NCBI RefSeq assembly: GCF_031432315.1
Contig: NZ_JAVKGO010000002.1
Location: 152,776 to 216,775, forward strand
Source: Serpentinicella sp031432315
GTDB lineage: Bacteria; Bacillota; Clostridia; Peptostreptococcales; Natronincolaceae
Length of the DNA stretch: 64,000 nt
Reading direction: 5' to 3'
In this document: in pieces, positions 41,757 through 49,835 of the stretch
Position numbering within the stretch: the first letter of the stretch is position 1
Layout of the letters: each line of letters begins with the position of its first letter
Translations under genes and position numbers: made by a program
The notes under the pieces: generated by a model
What the model was told of the DNA's origin: nothing
The model's input: the letters and a program-made list of their open reading frames with translations, nothing else
Databases searched by the model: none

Positions 41757-44141
41757 ATGGGAAAGAGAAACTTATCTGAAGAAGATATAAAAGCCAGATA
41801 CATTACACCGGCAATTACAAATGCTGGGTGGGATATTAAAAAGCAAGTACGATTAGAATACCCTTTTACAGCAGGGCGTATTATTTTGCGTGGGAATGTT
41901 ACGGCAAGAGGGAAAAGAAAACGGGCAGATTATGTTTTGTCCTATAAAAGCAACTTTCCTTTAGCCATTGTAGAAGCCAAAGACAATAATCATTCGGTTG
42001 GTGCAGGGCTTCAACAAGCTATTGACTATGCCAAAGCGCTAGATGTGCCTTATGTCTATGCCTCAAATGGAGAAGGATTTGTGGAACAGAATCTTATTAC
42101 AGGGGGAGTAAAAGAACTGAAGCTAGAAGAATTTCCATCGCCAGAAGCTTTATACAAAAGATACAGAATCGATAAAGGCATTGATGAGGCCGAAGAGAAA
42201 GTTATACTTGAGCCTTATTACTACATACCAAATTATAAAAGTCCACGCTACTATCAGCGGGTAGCAATAAACAGAACTGTTGATGCTGTTGCTAAAGGGC
42301 AAAATCGTGTACTAGTAGTCAGTGCCACAGGTACGGGAAAAACTTTTATGACGTTCCAAATTATCTATCGACTTTGGAAGTCAGGACTTAAGAAAAAAAT
42401 TCTATTTTTAGCAGATAGAAATGTACTTATTGACCAGACCATCTCAGGAGATTTTAAGCCTTTTGGTGGTAAGATGACAAAGGTTAAAAATAAGAACCTT
42501 GATAGTTCTTATGAGATATACTTAGCCCTGTATCAACAACTAGCAGGGGATGAGGGAGAAGAAGCATATCTACAGTTTAAACCAAACTTCTTTGATCTTA
42601 TCGTTATAGATGAGTGTCATAGAGGAAGCGCCAAAGAAGAATCAGCGTGGCGAAAAATCCTTGATTATTTTTCTTCAGCTACTCATGTAGGGTGTACAGC
42701 TACACCTATCGAAACAAAAGAGGCATCGAGTTTCTCTTATTTTGGTGAGCCAATTTATGAATACTCGTTAAAACAAGGAATCGAAGACGGTTTCTTAGCT
42801 CCATATAAAGTGATTCGTATCGGTCTGGACAAAGACCTTGAAGGCTATCGCCCAGAAGCAGGTAAAGTAGATAAGCATGGCTATAAGATAGAAGATCGAG
42901 AATACAATGTTAAAGATTTTGACCGTAAATTAGTAATAGATGATCGTACGCGGATTGTGGCAGCTAAAATTACAGAGTTTTTAAAGAAGACAGATAGATT
43001 TAGTAAGACCATTGTATTCTGTGTGGATATAGAACACGCTGAAAGAATGCGACAAGCGCTTATTAATGAAAACAAGGATTTGTATGCAGAGAATGATCGC
43101 TATATTATGCGTATTACCGGTGACAATGATGAAGGTAAGGCACAACTTGAAAACTTTATAGATGAAGAAAGCACTTACCCAGTTATAGCAGTGACTAGCA
43201 AGCTAATGACTACAGGGGTAGATGCTAAGATGTGTAAATTAATTGTGTTGGATAATAATTTTGGTGAAAATGGGATGACTGAGTTTAAGCAAATCATTGG
43301 TAGAGGAACAAGGCTTCTTGAAGAATATGGTAAGACCTACTTTACTATTATGGATTTTAAAAATGCCAGTAGACTTTTTGCCGATCCTGCCTTTGATGGC
43401 AAACCGGAAGTAGTTATTGACCTTGGTGAGGGTGACCCAGTAGATGAACCGGAAAAGCCAACAGACGAAGAGGAAGTGGGCATTGAGGAAGATACAGCGA
43501 ATGGTCGTGTGAATGAAAAGGAAGGTGAATATGGCACTGGTAATATACCACCTTTTGATGATGAAGGGGAAGATAAGCCAAGAAAGTATTATGTTGGGGA
43601 TATAACCGTAAGCATTCTGTCAGAACGGGTGCAATATGTAGATAAAGATGGAAAGCTTATCACAGAAAGCCTTATTGATTATACCAAGAAAAACATCCTA
43701 GAGCAGTATTCGAGATTAGACGAGTTTTTAAGAACATGGACAGAAGCGGAGAAAAAACAAGCCATCATTGATGAATTACAAGACGGTGGTGTGCTTCTTG
43801 ATGCTGTAAGAGAAGAATTAGGGCAGACGGAGCTAGATGACTTTGACCTTATCTGTCACATCGCTTATGATAAAGCACCACTTACGAAAAAAGAACGAGC
43901 AGAAAATGTGAAGAAAAGACATTATCTCTATAAATATTCAGATACTGCTAAAGAGGTTATAGAAGCACTACTTGATAAGTATGCTAATGATGGTATTAAA
44001 GAGATTGAAGATACAAAGGTACTACAACTAAAGGAATTTGCTCAAATCGGTAGTCCGATGAAAATTGTCAAAGCTTTTGGTGGTAAAGAAGCTTATCTAA
44101 AAGCTGTCAAAGAACTAGAAAACGAAATATATTATGCATAA
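41757..44141 (+). CDS. hsdR: Type I restriction enzyme R subunit
   Basis: ATP-dependent translocase/nuclease of a type I R-M complex, 794 residues. The N-terminal nuclease region holds RADYVLSYKSNFPLAIVEAK (about 62-81), with the catalytic E-x-K at VEAKD. Helicase motifs are SATGTGKTFM (Walker A, about 195), VIDECHRGS (DEAH-like, about 286), GCTATP (about 320), and IGRGTR in motif VI. The C-terminal helical part interacts with the methylase in relatives. GGAAGGAG lies just upstream. First gene of hsdR-hsdM-hsdS. Confidence 0.95.
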   Translation: MGKRNLSEEDIKARYITPAITNAGWDIKKQVRLEYPFTAGRIILRGNVTARGKRKRADYVLSYKSNFPLAIVEAKDNNHSVGAGLQQAIDYAKALDVPYVYASNGEGFVEQNLITGGVKELKLEEFPSPEALYKRYRIDKGIDEAEEKVILEPYYYIPNYKSPRYYQRVAINRTVDAVAKGQNRVLVVSATGTGKTFMTFQIIYRLWKSGLKKKILFLADRNVLIDQTISGDFKPFGGKMTKVKNKNLDSSYEIYLALYQQLAGDEGEEAYLQFKPNFFDLIVIDECHRGSAKEESAWRKILDYFSSATHVGCTATPIETKEASSFSYFGEPIYEYSLKQGIEDGFLAPYKVIRIGLDKDLEGYRPEAGKVDKHGYKIEDREYNVKDFDRKLVIDDRTRIVAAKITEFLKKTDRFSKTIVFCVDIEHAERMRQALINENKDLYAENDRYIMRITGDNDEGKAQLENFIDEESTYPVIAVTSKLMTTGVDAKMCKLIVLDNNFGENGMTEFKQIIGRGTRLLEEYGKTYFTIMDFKNASRLFADPAFDGKPEVVIDLGEGDPVDEPEKPTDEEEVGIEEDTANGRVNEKEGEYGTGNIPPFDDEGEDKPRKYYVGDITVSILSERVQYVDKDGKLITESLIDYTKKNILEQYSRLDEFLRTWTEAEKKQAIIDELQDGGVLLDAVREELGQTELDDFDLICHIAYDKAPLTKKERAENVKKRHYLYKYSDTAKEVIEALLDKYANDGIKEIEDTKVLQLKEFAQIGSPMKIVKAFGGKEAYLKAVKELENEIYYA

Positions 44142-44163
44142 ATAGAAAAGGCAGGTAGATAAA

Positions 44164-45426
44164 ATGGCAATAAATAACTTTGTTAAAAGAATTCAAGATG
44201 TCATGCGAAATGATTCAGGAGTAAATGGAGATGCCCAAAGAATAGAACAAATTGTATGGGTTTTATTCTTGAAAATATATGATGCAAAAGAAGAAATGTG
44301 GGAATTTCATGACGATAACTATGTTTCTATAATCCCAGAAGGACTTAAATGGAGAGATTGGGCAGTAGATAAAAAAGATGGTGAAGCCCTAACAGGTGAT
44401 GCCCTACTTGACTTTGTAAACAATAAACTTTTCCCAACCTTAAAGAATTTAGAAATTGATGAAGAAACCCCTATGAGTCAAGTAATTGTTCGCTATGCCT
44501 TTGAAGATGCCAACAACTATCAAAAAGATGGTGTGCTTCTAAGACAAGTTGTTAATATAATCGATGAAATAGACTTTACAGAATACAAGGAAAGACATGA
44601 GTTTGGCTTTATTTATGAGTCATTTCTTAAAGATTTACAAAGTGCTGGGAATGCAGGGGAGTTTTATACACCAAGGGCAGTGACAGACTTTATGGTAAAA
44701 GTAGTAAAGCCTCAACTAGGGGAAAAAATAGCTGATTTTGCCTGTGGAACTGGTGGTTTTTTAACCTCAGCCTTAAGCGAGCTTGATAAGCAGGTGGGAA
44801 ATTCCCTTGAAAATAGGGAAATCTATAACAAGTCTATTTATGGGATAGAGAAAAAAGCCTTACCCCATATGCTTTGTGTCACTAATATGCTGATTCATGA
44901 TATAGATGATCCAAACATCCTACATGGTAATGCTCTAGAGATGGATTACAAAGACCTTCGTAAAATGGAGCCCTTTGATATCATTCTAATGAATCCACCA
45001 TATGGAGGAAGTGAAAAGGATAGTGTAAAAGTAAACTTCCCAACAGAACTGAGAAGCTCAGAAACAGCGGATTTATTTATGAATGTGATCATGTATAGAC
45101 TAAAAAAACAGGGTAGATGCGCAGTAATCATTCCAGACGGATTTTTATTTGGAACAGATAATGCCAAATTTAATATTAAGAAAAAGCTCTTCAGTGAGTT
45201 TAATGTCCATACAGTGGTGAGAATGCCCCACAGTGTATTCGCACCCTACACATCCATTAGAACCAATATCTTATTCTTTGATAACACTGCGCCTACGAAA
45301 GAAACTTGGTTCTATCGAGTGGACATGCCAGAAGGCTATAAAAACTTTTCAAAGACAAGACCGATGAAACTAGAGCATTTAATGATGCCCTTAACTGGTG
45401 GGAAAATAGAGAAGAAATCGAAGTAG
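44164..45426 (+). CDS. hsdM: Type I DNA methyltransferase subunit M, frameshifted near the C-terminus
   Basis: N6-adenine methylase of the type I complex. The frame gives 420 residues with an N-terminal helical domain, the SAM motif ADFACGTGGFLTSALSEL (about 188-205) and the catalytic NPPYGG (about 278-283). It departs from the family at CAT-TTA (45376-45381). The remaining ~84 codons continue in the -1 frame to a stop at 45630, two bases before hsdS. One extra base in the TTT run at 45378-45380 would restore a normal ~489-residue protein. It is either a sequencing indel or a real mutation that shuts down or phase-varies the system. Confidence 0.9.
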   Translation: MAINNFVKRIQDVMRNDSGVNGDAQRIEQIVWVLFLKIYDAKEEMWEFHDDNYVSIIPEGLKWRDWAVDKKDGEALTGDALLDFVNNKLFPTLKNLEIDEETPMSQVIVRYAFEDANNYQKDGVLLRQVVNIIDEIDFTEYKERHEFGFIYESFLKDLQSAGNAGEFYTPRAVTDFMVKVVKPQLGEKIADFACGTGGFLTSALSELDKQVGNSLENREIYNKSIYGIEKKALPHMLCVTNMLIHDIDDPNILHGNALEMDYKDLRKMEPFDIILMNPPYGGSEKDSVKVNFPTELRSSETADLFMNVIMYRLKKQGRCAVIIPDGFLFGTDNAKFNIKKKLFSEFNVHTVVRMPHSVFAPYTSIRTNILFFDNTAPTKETWFYRVDMPEGYKNFSKTRPMKLEHLMMPLTGGKIEKKSK

Positions 45427-45632
45427 AGGCTTTCCCAAAAGCGAAAAAATATACAGTGGAAGAAATCATAGAAAGAAGTTACAATATTGACCTTTGTGGT
45501 TTTCCTCACGAAGAAGAAGTTATTCTTGAGCCAATGGACTTGATTCAAGAATATCAAGAAAAAAGAGCTTCTCTTAATGCAGAAATCGATCACGTACTAG
45601 AACAAATTACTTCTATGCTTGGAGGTAATTAA
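45381..45632 (+). pseudogene. Out-of-frame 3' end of hsdM
   Basis: Reading from 45381 gives NDALNWWENREEIEVEAFPK, then KKYTVEEIIERSYNIDLCGF and a C-terminal helix ending ITSMLGGN. This is the standard HsdM tail that binds HsdS. It is joined to the main hsdM frame only by a -1 shift at the T3 run. The stop TAA ends at 45632 and the hsdS ATG is at 45634. Confidence 0.85.
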
Positions 45633-45633
45633 A

Positions 45634-47130
45634 ATGAAGGCACAAGACTTAAAAAACAGTATCCTTCAACTTGCCATACAGGGAAAACTGGTAGAACAAA
45701 GGGAAGAGGAAGGTACTGCAAAGGAATTAATAGAAAAGATACAAGTGGAAAAAGAAAGGCTAATTAAAGAGGGTAAGATTAAAAAGACCAAACTACTGCC
45801 AGAAATTACAGAGGATGAAAAACCGTTCGATATTCCTGAGAGTTGGGAGTGGGTTAAATTAGAACAACTCGCTACTATAACAGGAGGGTATGCATTTAAA
45901 AGCACTAATTACACAGAACAGGGTGTAAGGGTGATAAGAATATCAGATTTTAATGAAAGAGGATTTGTTGACAATAAAATTGTAAGACATCCTTATGATG
46001 ACTCTCTTCAAATGTTTTTGCTTGAAAAGAATAATATCTTGTTGTGCATGACAGGTGGGACTGTTGGTAAGAGCTTATTTGTTAAAGAAATAGATGAGCC
46101 TATGATGACAAATCAAAGAGTAGCAACAATTAAAATCAGCCATAGTTTGTTACCAGAGTATATCAACTATATTATTCTATCGTCTATAATACAAAACATT
46201 ATAAGAATAAGTAAAAACTCAACTAATGACAATATTTCGATGGATACCATTAAAAGGTTTCCTATCCCCCTCCCCCCACTAGAAGAACAAAAGCGTATCG
46301 TAGCAAAGATAGAAGAACTAATGCCTTATGTTGACCAATACGATAAAGCCTATACTGAGGTGGAGGAGCTGAATAAAAAGTTCCCAGAGGATATGCAAAA
46401 GTCGATTTTGCAATATGCCATCCAAGGCAAGCTAGTAGAGCAACGAGAAGAAGATGGAACGGCAGAAGACCTTTATAAGCAGATTCAAGCAGAAAAAGAA
46501 AAGCTGATAAAAGAGAAAAAGATTAAAAAGACAAAGGCACTTCCAGACATTACAGAAGATGAGATTACATTTGATATTCCTGAGAATTGGAAGTGGGTTA
46601 GGTTAGAACAAGTATGTGAATACATACAAAGAGGGAAGTCACCAAAATACTCAGATATCCAAATGTACCCAGTTGTTGCACAAAAATGTAATCAGTGGTC
46701 AGGGTTTAGTCTAGAGAAAGCAAAGTTTATTGATCCTAATACCATAGAATCTTATAAGCAAGAAAGAATCTTACAAGATGGAGATTTGATGTGGAATTCA
46801 ACAGGGTTAGGAACCTTAGGAAGAGTAGCAATATACGAAGAAAATAAAAATCCATATCAGTTTGCTGTTACTGATAGTCATGTAACTGTCATTAGATTAT
46901 TAAAACAATATGTTGATTTTAAATATCTTTATTTTTATATTGCCAATCCTACTGTACAAAGCGTAATTGAAAAGCAATCGTCCGGAAGTACGAAACAAAT
47001 AGAGTTAGGTACTAATACAGTGAAAAATTATATTCTACCCCTCCCCCCACTAGAAGAACAAAAACGTATCGTGGAGAAGATAGAGGAATTATTACCATAC
47101 ACAAAACAACTAGTAAAAAAGGTGGATTAA
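45634..47130 (+). CDS. hsdS: Type I restriction specificity subunit S
   Basis: Determines the DNA sequence recognised by the R-M complex. About 498 residues from ATG 45634 (GGAGG upstream). Two target-recognition domains (about 60-210 and 310-465) are each preceded by a repeated helix and linker: LAIQGKLVEQREE with ITEDE and FDIPE at both 13-80 and 260-325. Each is followed by PLPPLEEQKRIV. The repeats are also conserved at DNA level (46261-46310 and 47035-47085), allowing domain exchange by recombination. Confidence 0.93.
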   Translation: MKAQDLKNSILQLAIQGKLVEQREEEGTAKELIEKIQVEKERLIKEGKIKKTKLLPEITEDEKPFDIPESWEWVKLEQLATITGGYAFKSTNYTEQGVRVIRISDFNERGFVDNKIVRHPYDDSLQMFLLEKNNILLCMTGGTVGKSLFVKEIDEPMMTNQRVATIKISHSLLPEYINYIILSSIIQNIIRISKNSTNDNISMDTIKRFPIPLPPLEEQKRIVAKIEELMPYVDQYDKAYTEVEELNKKFPEDMQKSILQYAIQGKLVEQREEDGTAEDLYKQIQAEKEKLIKEKKIKKTKALPDITEDEITFDIPENWKWVRLEQVCEYIQRGKSPKYSDIQMYPVVAQKCNQWSGFSLEKAKFIDPNTIESYKQERILQDGDLMWNSTGLGTLGRVAIYEENKNPYQFAVTDSHVTVIRLLKQYVDFKYLYFYIANPTVQSVIEKQSSGSTKQIELGTNTVKNYILPLPPLEEQKRIVEKIEELLPYTKQLVKKVD

Positions 47131-47516
47131 CTACCACTAGGGCAGGTGTAACCCCTACAGATTTCTACTTACACGACCACGTGCGCCTCGTGTGAAAAAC
47201 CGTATAATTCAATAGGGGGTATACTGAAAACAAAAACAAGTGCCATATAGCTCGGTACGCCTTGATATTAATTGCGTCAGGCTTGGATGACTTAGAATTG
47301 CTAAAGAAGGAAGACTTTATTATTTGCCTGAAAAATAGATAAATTAGATAGCAATATGCTCCCCAAGACGTTAAGTTTAGGGGATTTTGCTTTTTGAGAG
47401 AAAAGGTCTCATGAATAGTTAAAATCCAGAAAAAGTATAAAATATACAGGAGAAATTTTGTATTAATGGGTGTCAAGGAAATGACAATATTTTATTATTT
47501 TATAGCACTGTAATCA
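47131..47516. other. Non-coding region between the R-M locus and the feo locus
   Basis: No gene supported. It includes an ACACGA/TCGTGT stem near 47172-47194 and a CCCCAAG..TTAGGGG region near 47362-47384. It probably marks the right edge of the accessory island. Confidence 0.35.
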
Positions 47517-47545
47517 TTGACAAAACTATAACAATGCTTTACAAT
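47517..47545 (+). promoter_or_regulatory. feoA promoter
   Basis: TTGACA (47517-47522), 17-base spacer, TACAAT (47540-47545). The Fur box begins 4 bases downstream. Confidence 0.8.
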
Positions 47546-47549
47546 TATA

Positions 47550-47568
47550 GTTAATGAAAATCATTATC
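47550..47568. promoter_or_regulatory. Fur box upstream of feoA
   Basis: GTTAATGAAAATCATTATC matches the 19-base Fur consensus at 17 positions and overlaps the expected transcript start. Confidence 0.88.
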
Positions 47569-47622
47569 GTCGATTTTTAAAAATTACAAATAGATTCAAA
47601 ATGAGGAAGGACGTGACTTTGT

Positions 47623-47898
47623 GTGGCTGTAGAAATTAGTAGATTACATAAAGGCAATAAAGTGATAAATAAGGTCTATCAAACTTCAAATAGATCTCTA
47701 AAACAATTAACATGTGGGGAACAGGGTAAAATTGTGAATGTGCCACCGAATTCCTATTTAGCCTCTCTAGGATTTAGAATGAATAAGATCGTGACTATCA
47801 TGGCAAAGGGAGCACTTAATGGTCCTATACTATGCTCTATTGACGGGAGAAACATTGCTTTAGGTCAAGAGGTTGCTCAAGACATTATAGTAGATTAA
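47623..47898 (+). CDS. feoA: FeoA-family ferrous iron transport protein
   Basis: 91 residues, SH3-like FeoA domain with the pattern LTCGEQGKIVNVPPNSYLAS, then LGFRMNKIVTIMAKGALNGP. It assists FeoB in Fe(II) uptake at the membrane. GTG start at 47623; GAGGAAGG lies rather far upstream (about 13 bases), so the exact start is uncertain by a few codons. It is first in a Fur-controlled locus and is separated from feoB by two unusual genes and a structured intergenic element. Confidence 0.88.
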   Translation: MAVEISRLHKGNKVINKVYQTSNRSLKQLTCGEQGKIVNVPPNSYLASLGFRMNKIVTIMAKGALNGPILCSIDGRNIALGQEVAQDIIVD

Positions 47899-47930
47899 AT
47901 TAATGGATAGCGTATTTTAAATTATAGAAG

Positions 47931-48119
47931 TGAGGAAATTGTATAATTACATTATTTAAGGTTCTCATAGAATAAATATACAAAATGTTACCTGAGGTCG
48001 CGCCTCATTTGTTGACTTGTATCATTGAATTTATAATAAAAAACAAGTCGACAAATTCGAAGCAGGGAAGGTATATTTTTTATATTTATTCGTCTAAATT
48101 TAATTATGTAATTTCCTCA
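47931..48119. repeat. Nested inverted-repeat element B (189 bp) between feoA and the methyltransferase gene
   Basis: The outer arms TGAGGAAATT-N2-ATAATTA (47931 onward) and their complement ending at 48119 enclose a second pair, GAATAAATATACAAAAT at 47970 and its partner ending 48091. Inside lie the hairpin TGAGG-TCGCG-CCTCA (48001-48010 region) and the stem TTTGTTGACTTGT / ACAAGTCGACAAA. It shares its second arm with element A at 28133. It could be a MITE or a structured RNA; no known riboswitch family was recognised. Confidence 0.6.
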
Positions 48120-48143
48120 AGTATGTGAATTAATTAAAAGTAA

Positions 48144-48185
48144 ACATCAATATAAGTTGGAGCTTCAACTTATATTGATGTTTTG
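48144..48185 (+). terminator. Strong 16-bp hairpin upstream of the methyltransferase gene
   Basis: ACATCAATATAAGTTG, a 6-base loop and CAACTTATATTGATGT, then TTTTG. It may end feoA transcription or act as an attenuator for the three downstream genes. Confidence 0.6.
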
Positions 48186-48228
48186 TGTTGAAAGAGGAAA
48201 TTTCAGAGACAACCGGAGGTTTTAAAGT

Positions 48229-48771
48229 ATGAAAAAGTTGTTTACATCCTTAGAAAAAGTAGTCTGTAGATTTCGACCAACCTTTCAACTATATCACAAC
48301 CTATATAGGGATGTAGTAAAAAAAGAAGTGGAGTTGGCCAAGATTACGGAAGATGATATTGTACTAAATATAGGCTGTGGAGCAATACCCTTTACAGCCC
48401 TTCATATAGTGGAAATGACTGGAGCAAAAGTAATTGCTTTAGATAAGGATCAGGAAGCTGTTGAAATGGCTCAAGCGTGCTTGAAAAAATATGGATTAGA
48501 GAAAAATATTGAAGTCAAACTAGGAGATGGAACACCAGAAGCACTTCCTACTTTTACAGCAGCACTTGTTGCCCTACATATAAAAGATAAGGAAGAAATG
48601 CTTGATAATTTGATGGCTGTTGGCCCACCAGGGGGCAGGATTATTTTTAGACAACCGGTAGATCAATTTAAAGAAGAATATGGCTACTTATCAGAGAAAT
48701 ATCAGCCCAATGGGAAATGCCTACATAGGATGAAGGCATTTAAAGAATCTTATCTATTTTTAATTCCGTAG
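48229..48771 (+). CDS. Nicotianamine-synthase-like class I SAM methyltransferase
   Basis: 180 residues. The Rossmann SAM motif is IVLNIGCGAIPFTALHIVEM (about 43-62), with an acidic end to strand 2 (VIALDKDQEAVEMA) and a DGTPEALP loop. The overall pattern resembles nicotianamine synthase/aminocarboxypropyl-transferase-like proteins, but it is shorter than plant or archaeal NAS (about 270-320). It lies between feoA and feoB, so a metal-chelator or iron-homeostasis role is suggested, by context only. GGAGG is 10 bases upstream. Confidence 0.7.
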   Translation: MKKLFTSLEKVVCRFRPTFQLYHNLYRDVVKKEVELAKITEDDIVLNIGCGAIPFTALHIVEMTGAKVIALDKDQEAVEMAQACLKKYGLEKNIEVKLGDGTPEALPTFTAALVALHIKDKEEMLDNLMAVGPPGGRIIFRQPVDQFKEEYGYLSEKYQPNGKCLHRMKAFKESYLFLIP

Positions 48772-48803
48772 GTGGGAGTAGAAAAGACTGGAGGCAAATA
48801 AAC

Positions 48804-49829
48804 TTGAAGAAAACCTTTTTATTAATGGTGGGGGTCGTATTATGTTTAGTAGTTGTCTTTATACTTGGCTGGGAAGAAGTATATAGTATTATCAGTCGTA
48901 TAAGTATAACTCAATTGCTATTGCTAACTATGTTACAGCTTGGTACACTGTTTTCTACCACCTATATATTGCATTACTTATTAAAACAAAAATCTCCTAA
49001 GGTTTCCTTGGGAAGCGTCTTTGGTATTAATTTAGCAGGCTCCTTTGTGGAAAGTGTAACTCCTTCTGTAAAGGTGGGGGGAGAAGCGCTAAAAGTATAT
49101 TTAATGCAGAAAGAAACTGGACTGGAATATTCACAGCTTACTGCTATCACTTTAATGAGTAAGTTTTTTTCTATGCTACCTTTTTTAGGGATCAGTTTTG
49201 TAACCTTAGCAGTGGCTTTCTTTAGCTACGAAGTCCCTATATTTGTTTATGTAGCCTTTATAGGTTTGTTATTATTTTTTATACTTTTTTTACTCTTATT
49301 TAATTTACAAGGATTACATTTGCATGTATTGGCAAACAAGATTTTTAATAAAGGGAAAATTCGCCACCCCCTACTTACTAAAATACTTCATAAAAGCACT
49401 AAAATATATGCTTTTATGATCGAAACTTCTATACAGTCAAAAACACTTATCAGCGCTGGCCATAAAAGGATTTTTCTTTTTAGTATTGCCTTTATGGTAT
49501 GGGCCTTGTATCCTGTGAAGGTATACTTAGTAGCTAGGATGCTTGGTTATGAATTAAGTGTAATTGTAGTGATCATCGCAACTTATACAGCATATTTAGT
49601 AAGTATGGTACCTCTATTACCTGGTGGGTTAGCTACCTTTGAGGGAAGTATGGCTTTAGTTTTAGCTTATGAGCATTTAGCTTCTCATGAAGCATTTTCC
49701 ATAGCTTTAATGACCCGTGTAATTACCTTTTGGATTCCTTTATTGATTTCGGGAGTCGTAATGATTTACTATTTAAATAAAGCAAAAACATTAAAACAAC
49801 CAAACAGTAAAAATGTTGAAAGCAGGTGA
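48804..49829 (+). CDS. UPF0104 / lysylphosphatidylglycerol-synthase-TM-like (flippase-like) membrane protein
   Basis: 341 residues, about eight to nine membrane spans, TTG start after ACTGGAGGC. The family markers are AGSFVESVTPSVKVGGEALK (about 76-95) and MVPLLPGGLATFEGSMALVL, the SVTP-x-GGE and GG-x-x-x-EG patterns of the MprF flippase-like family. It lacks the soluble aminoacyl-transferase domain of MprF. Sandwiched between the methyltransferase and feoB genes, 32 bases and 6 bases away. It may export a small metabolite or lipid in this iron locus (inference). Confidence 0.8.
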   Translation: MKKTFLLMVGVVLCLVVVFILGWEEVYSIISRISITQLLLLTMLQLGTLFSTTYILHYLLKQKSPKVSLGSVFGINLAGSFVESVTPSVKVGGEALKVYLMQKETGLEYSQLTAITLMSKFFSMLPFLGISFVTLAVAFFSYEVPIFVYVAFIGLLLFFILFLLLFNLQGLHLHVLANKIFNKGKIRHPLLTKILHKSTKIYAFMIETSIQSKTLISAGHKRIFLFSIAFMVWALYPVKVYLVARMLGYELSVIVVIIATYTAYLVSMVPLLPGGLATFEGSMALVLAYEHLASHEAFSIALMTRVITFWIPLLISGVVMIYYLNKAKTLKQPNSKNVESR

Positions 49830-49835
49830 TTTAAG

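Noticed and set aside
45619..45633. TTG at 45619 as the hsdS start
   Set aside because: It overlaps the ribosome site GGAGG that serves ATG 45634, and the family N-terminus begins at the ATG.
47165..47476. 103-codon open frame on the minus strand between hsdS and feoA
   Set aside because: No ribosome site, composition unlike its neighbours, no recognisable motif, and it lies against the feo promoter region.
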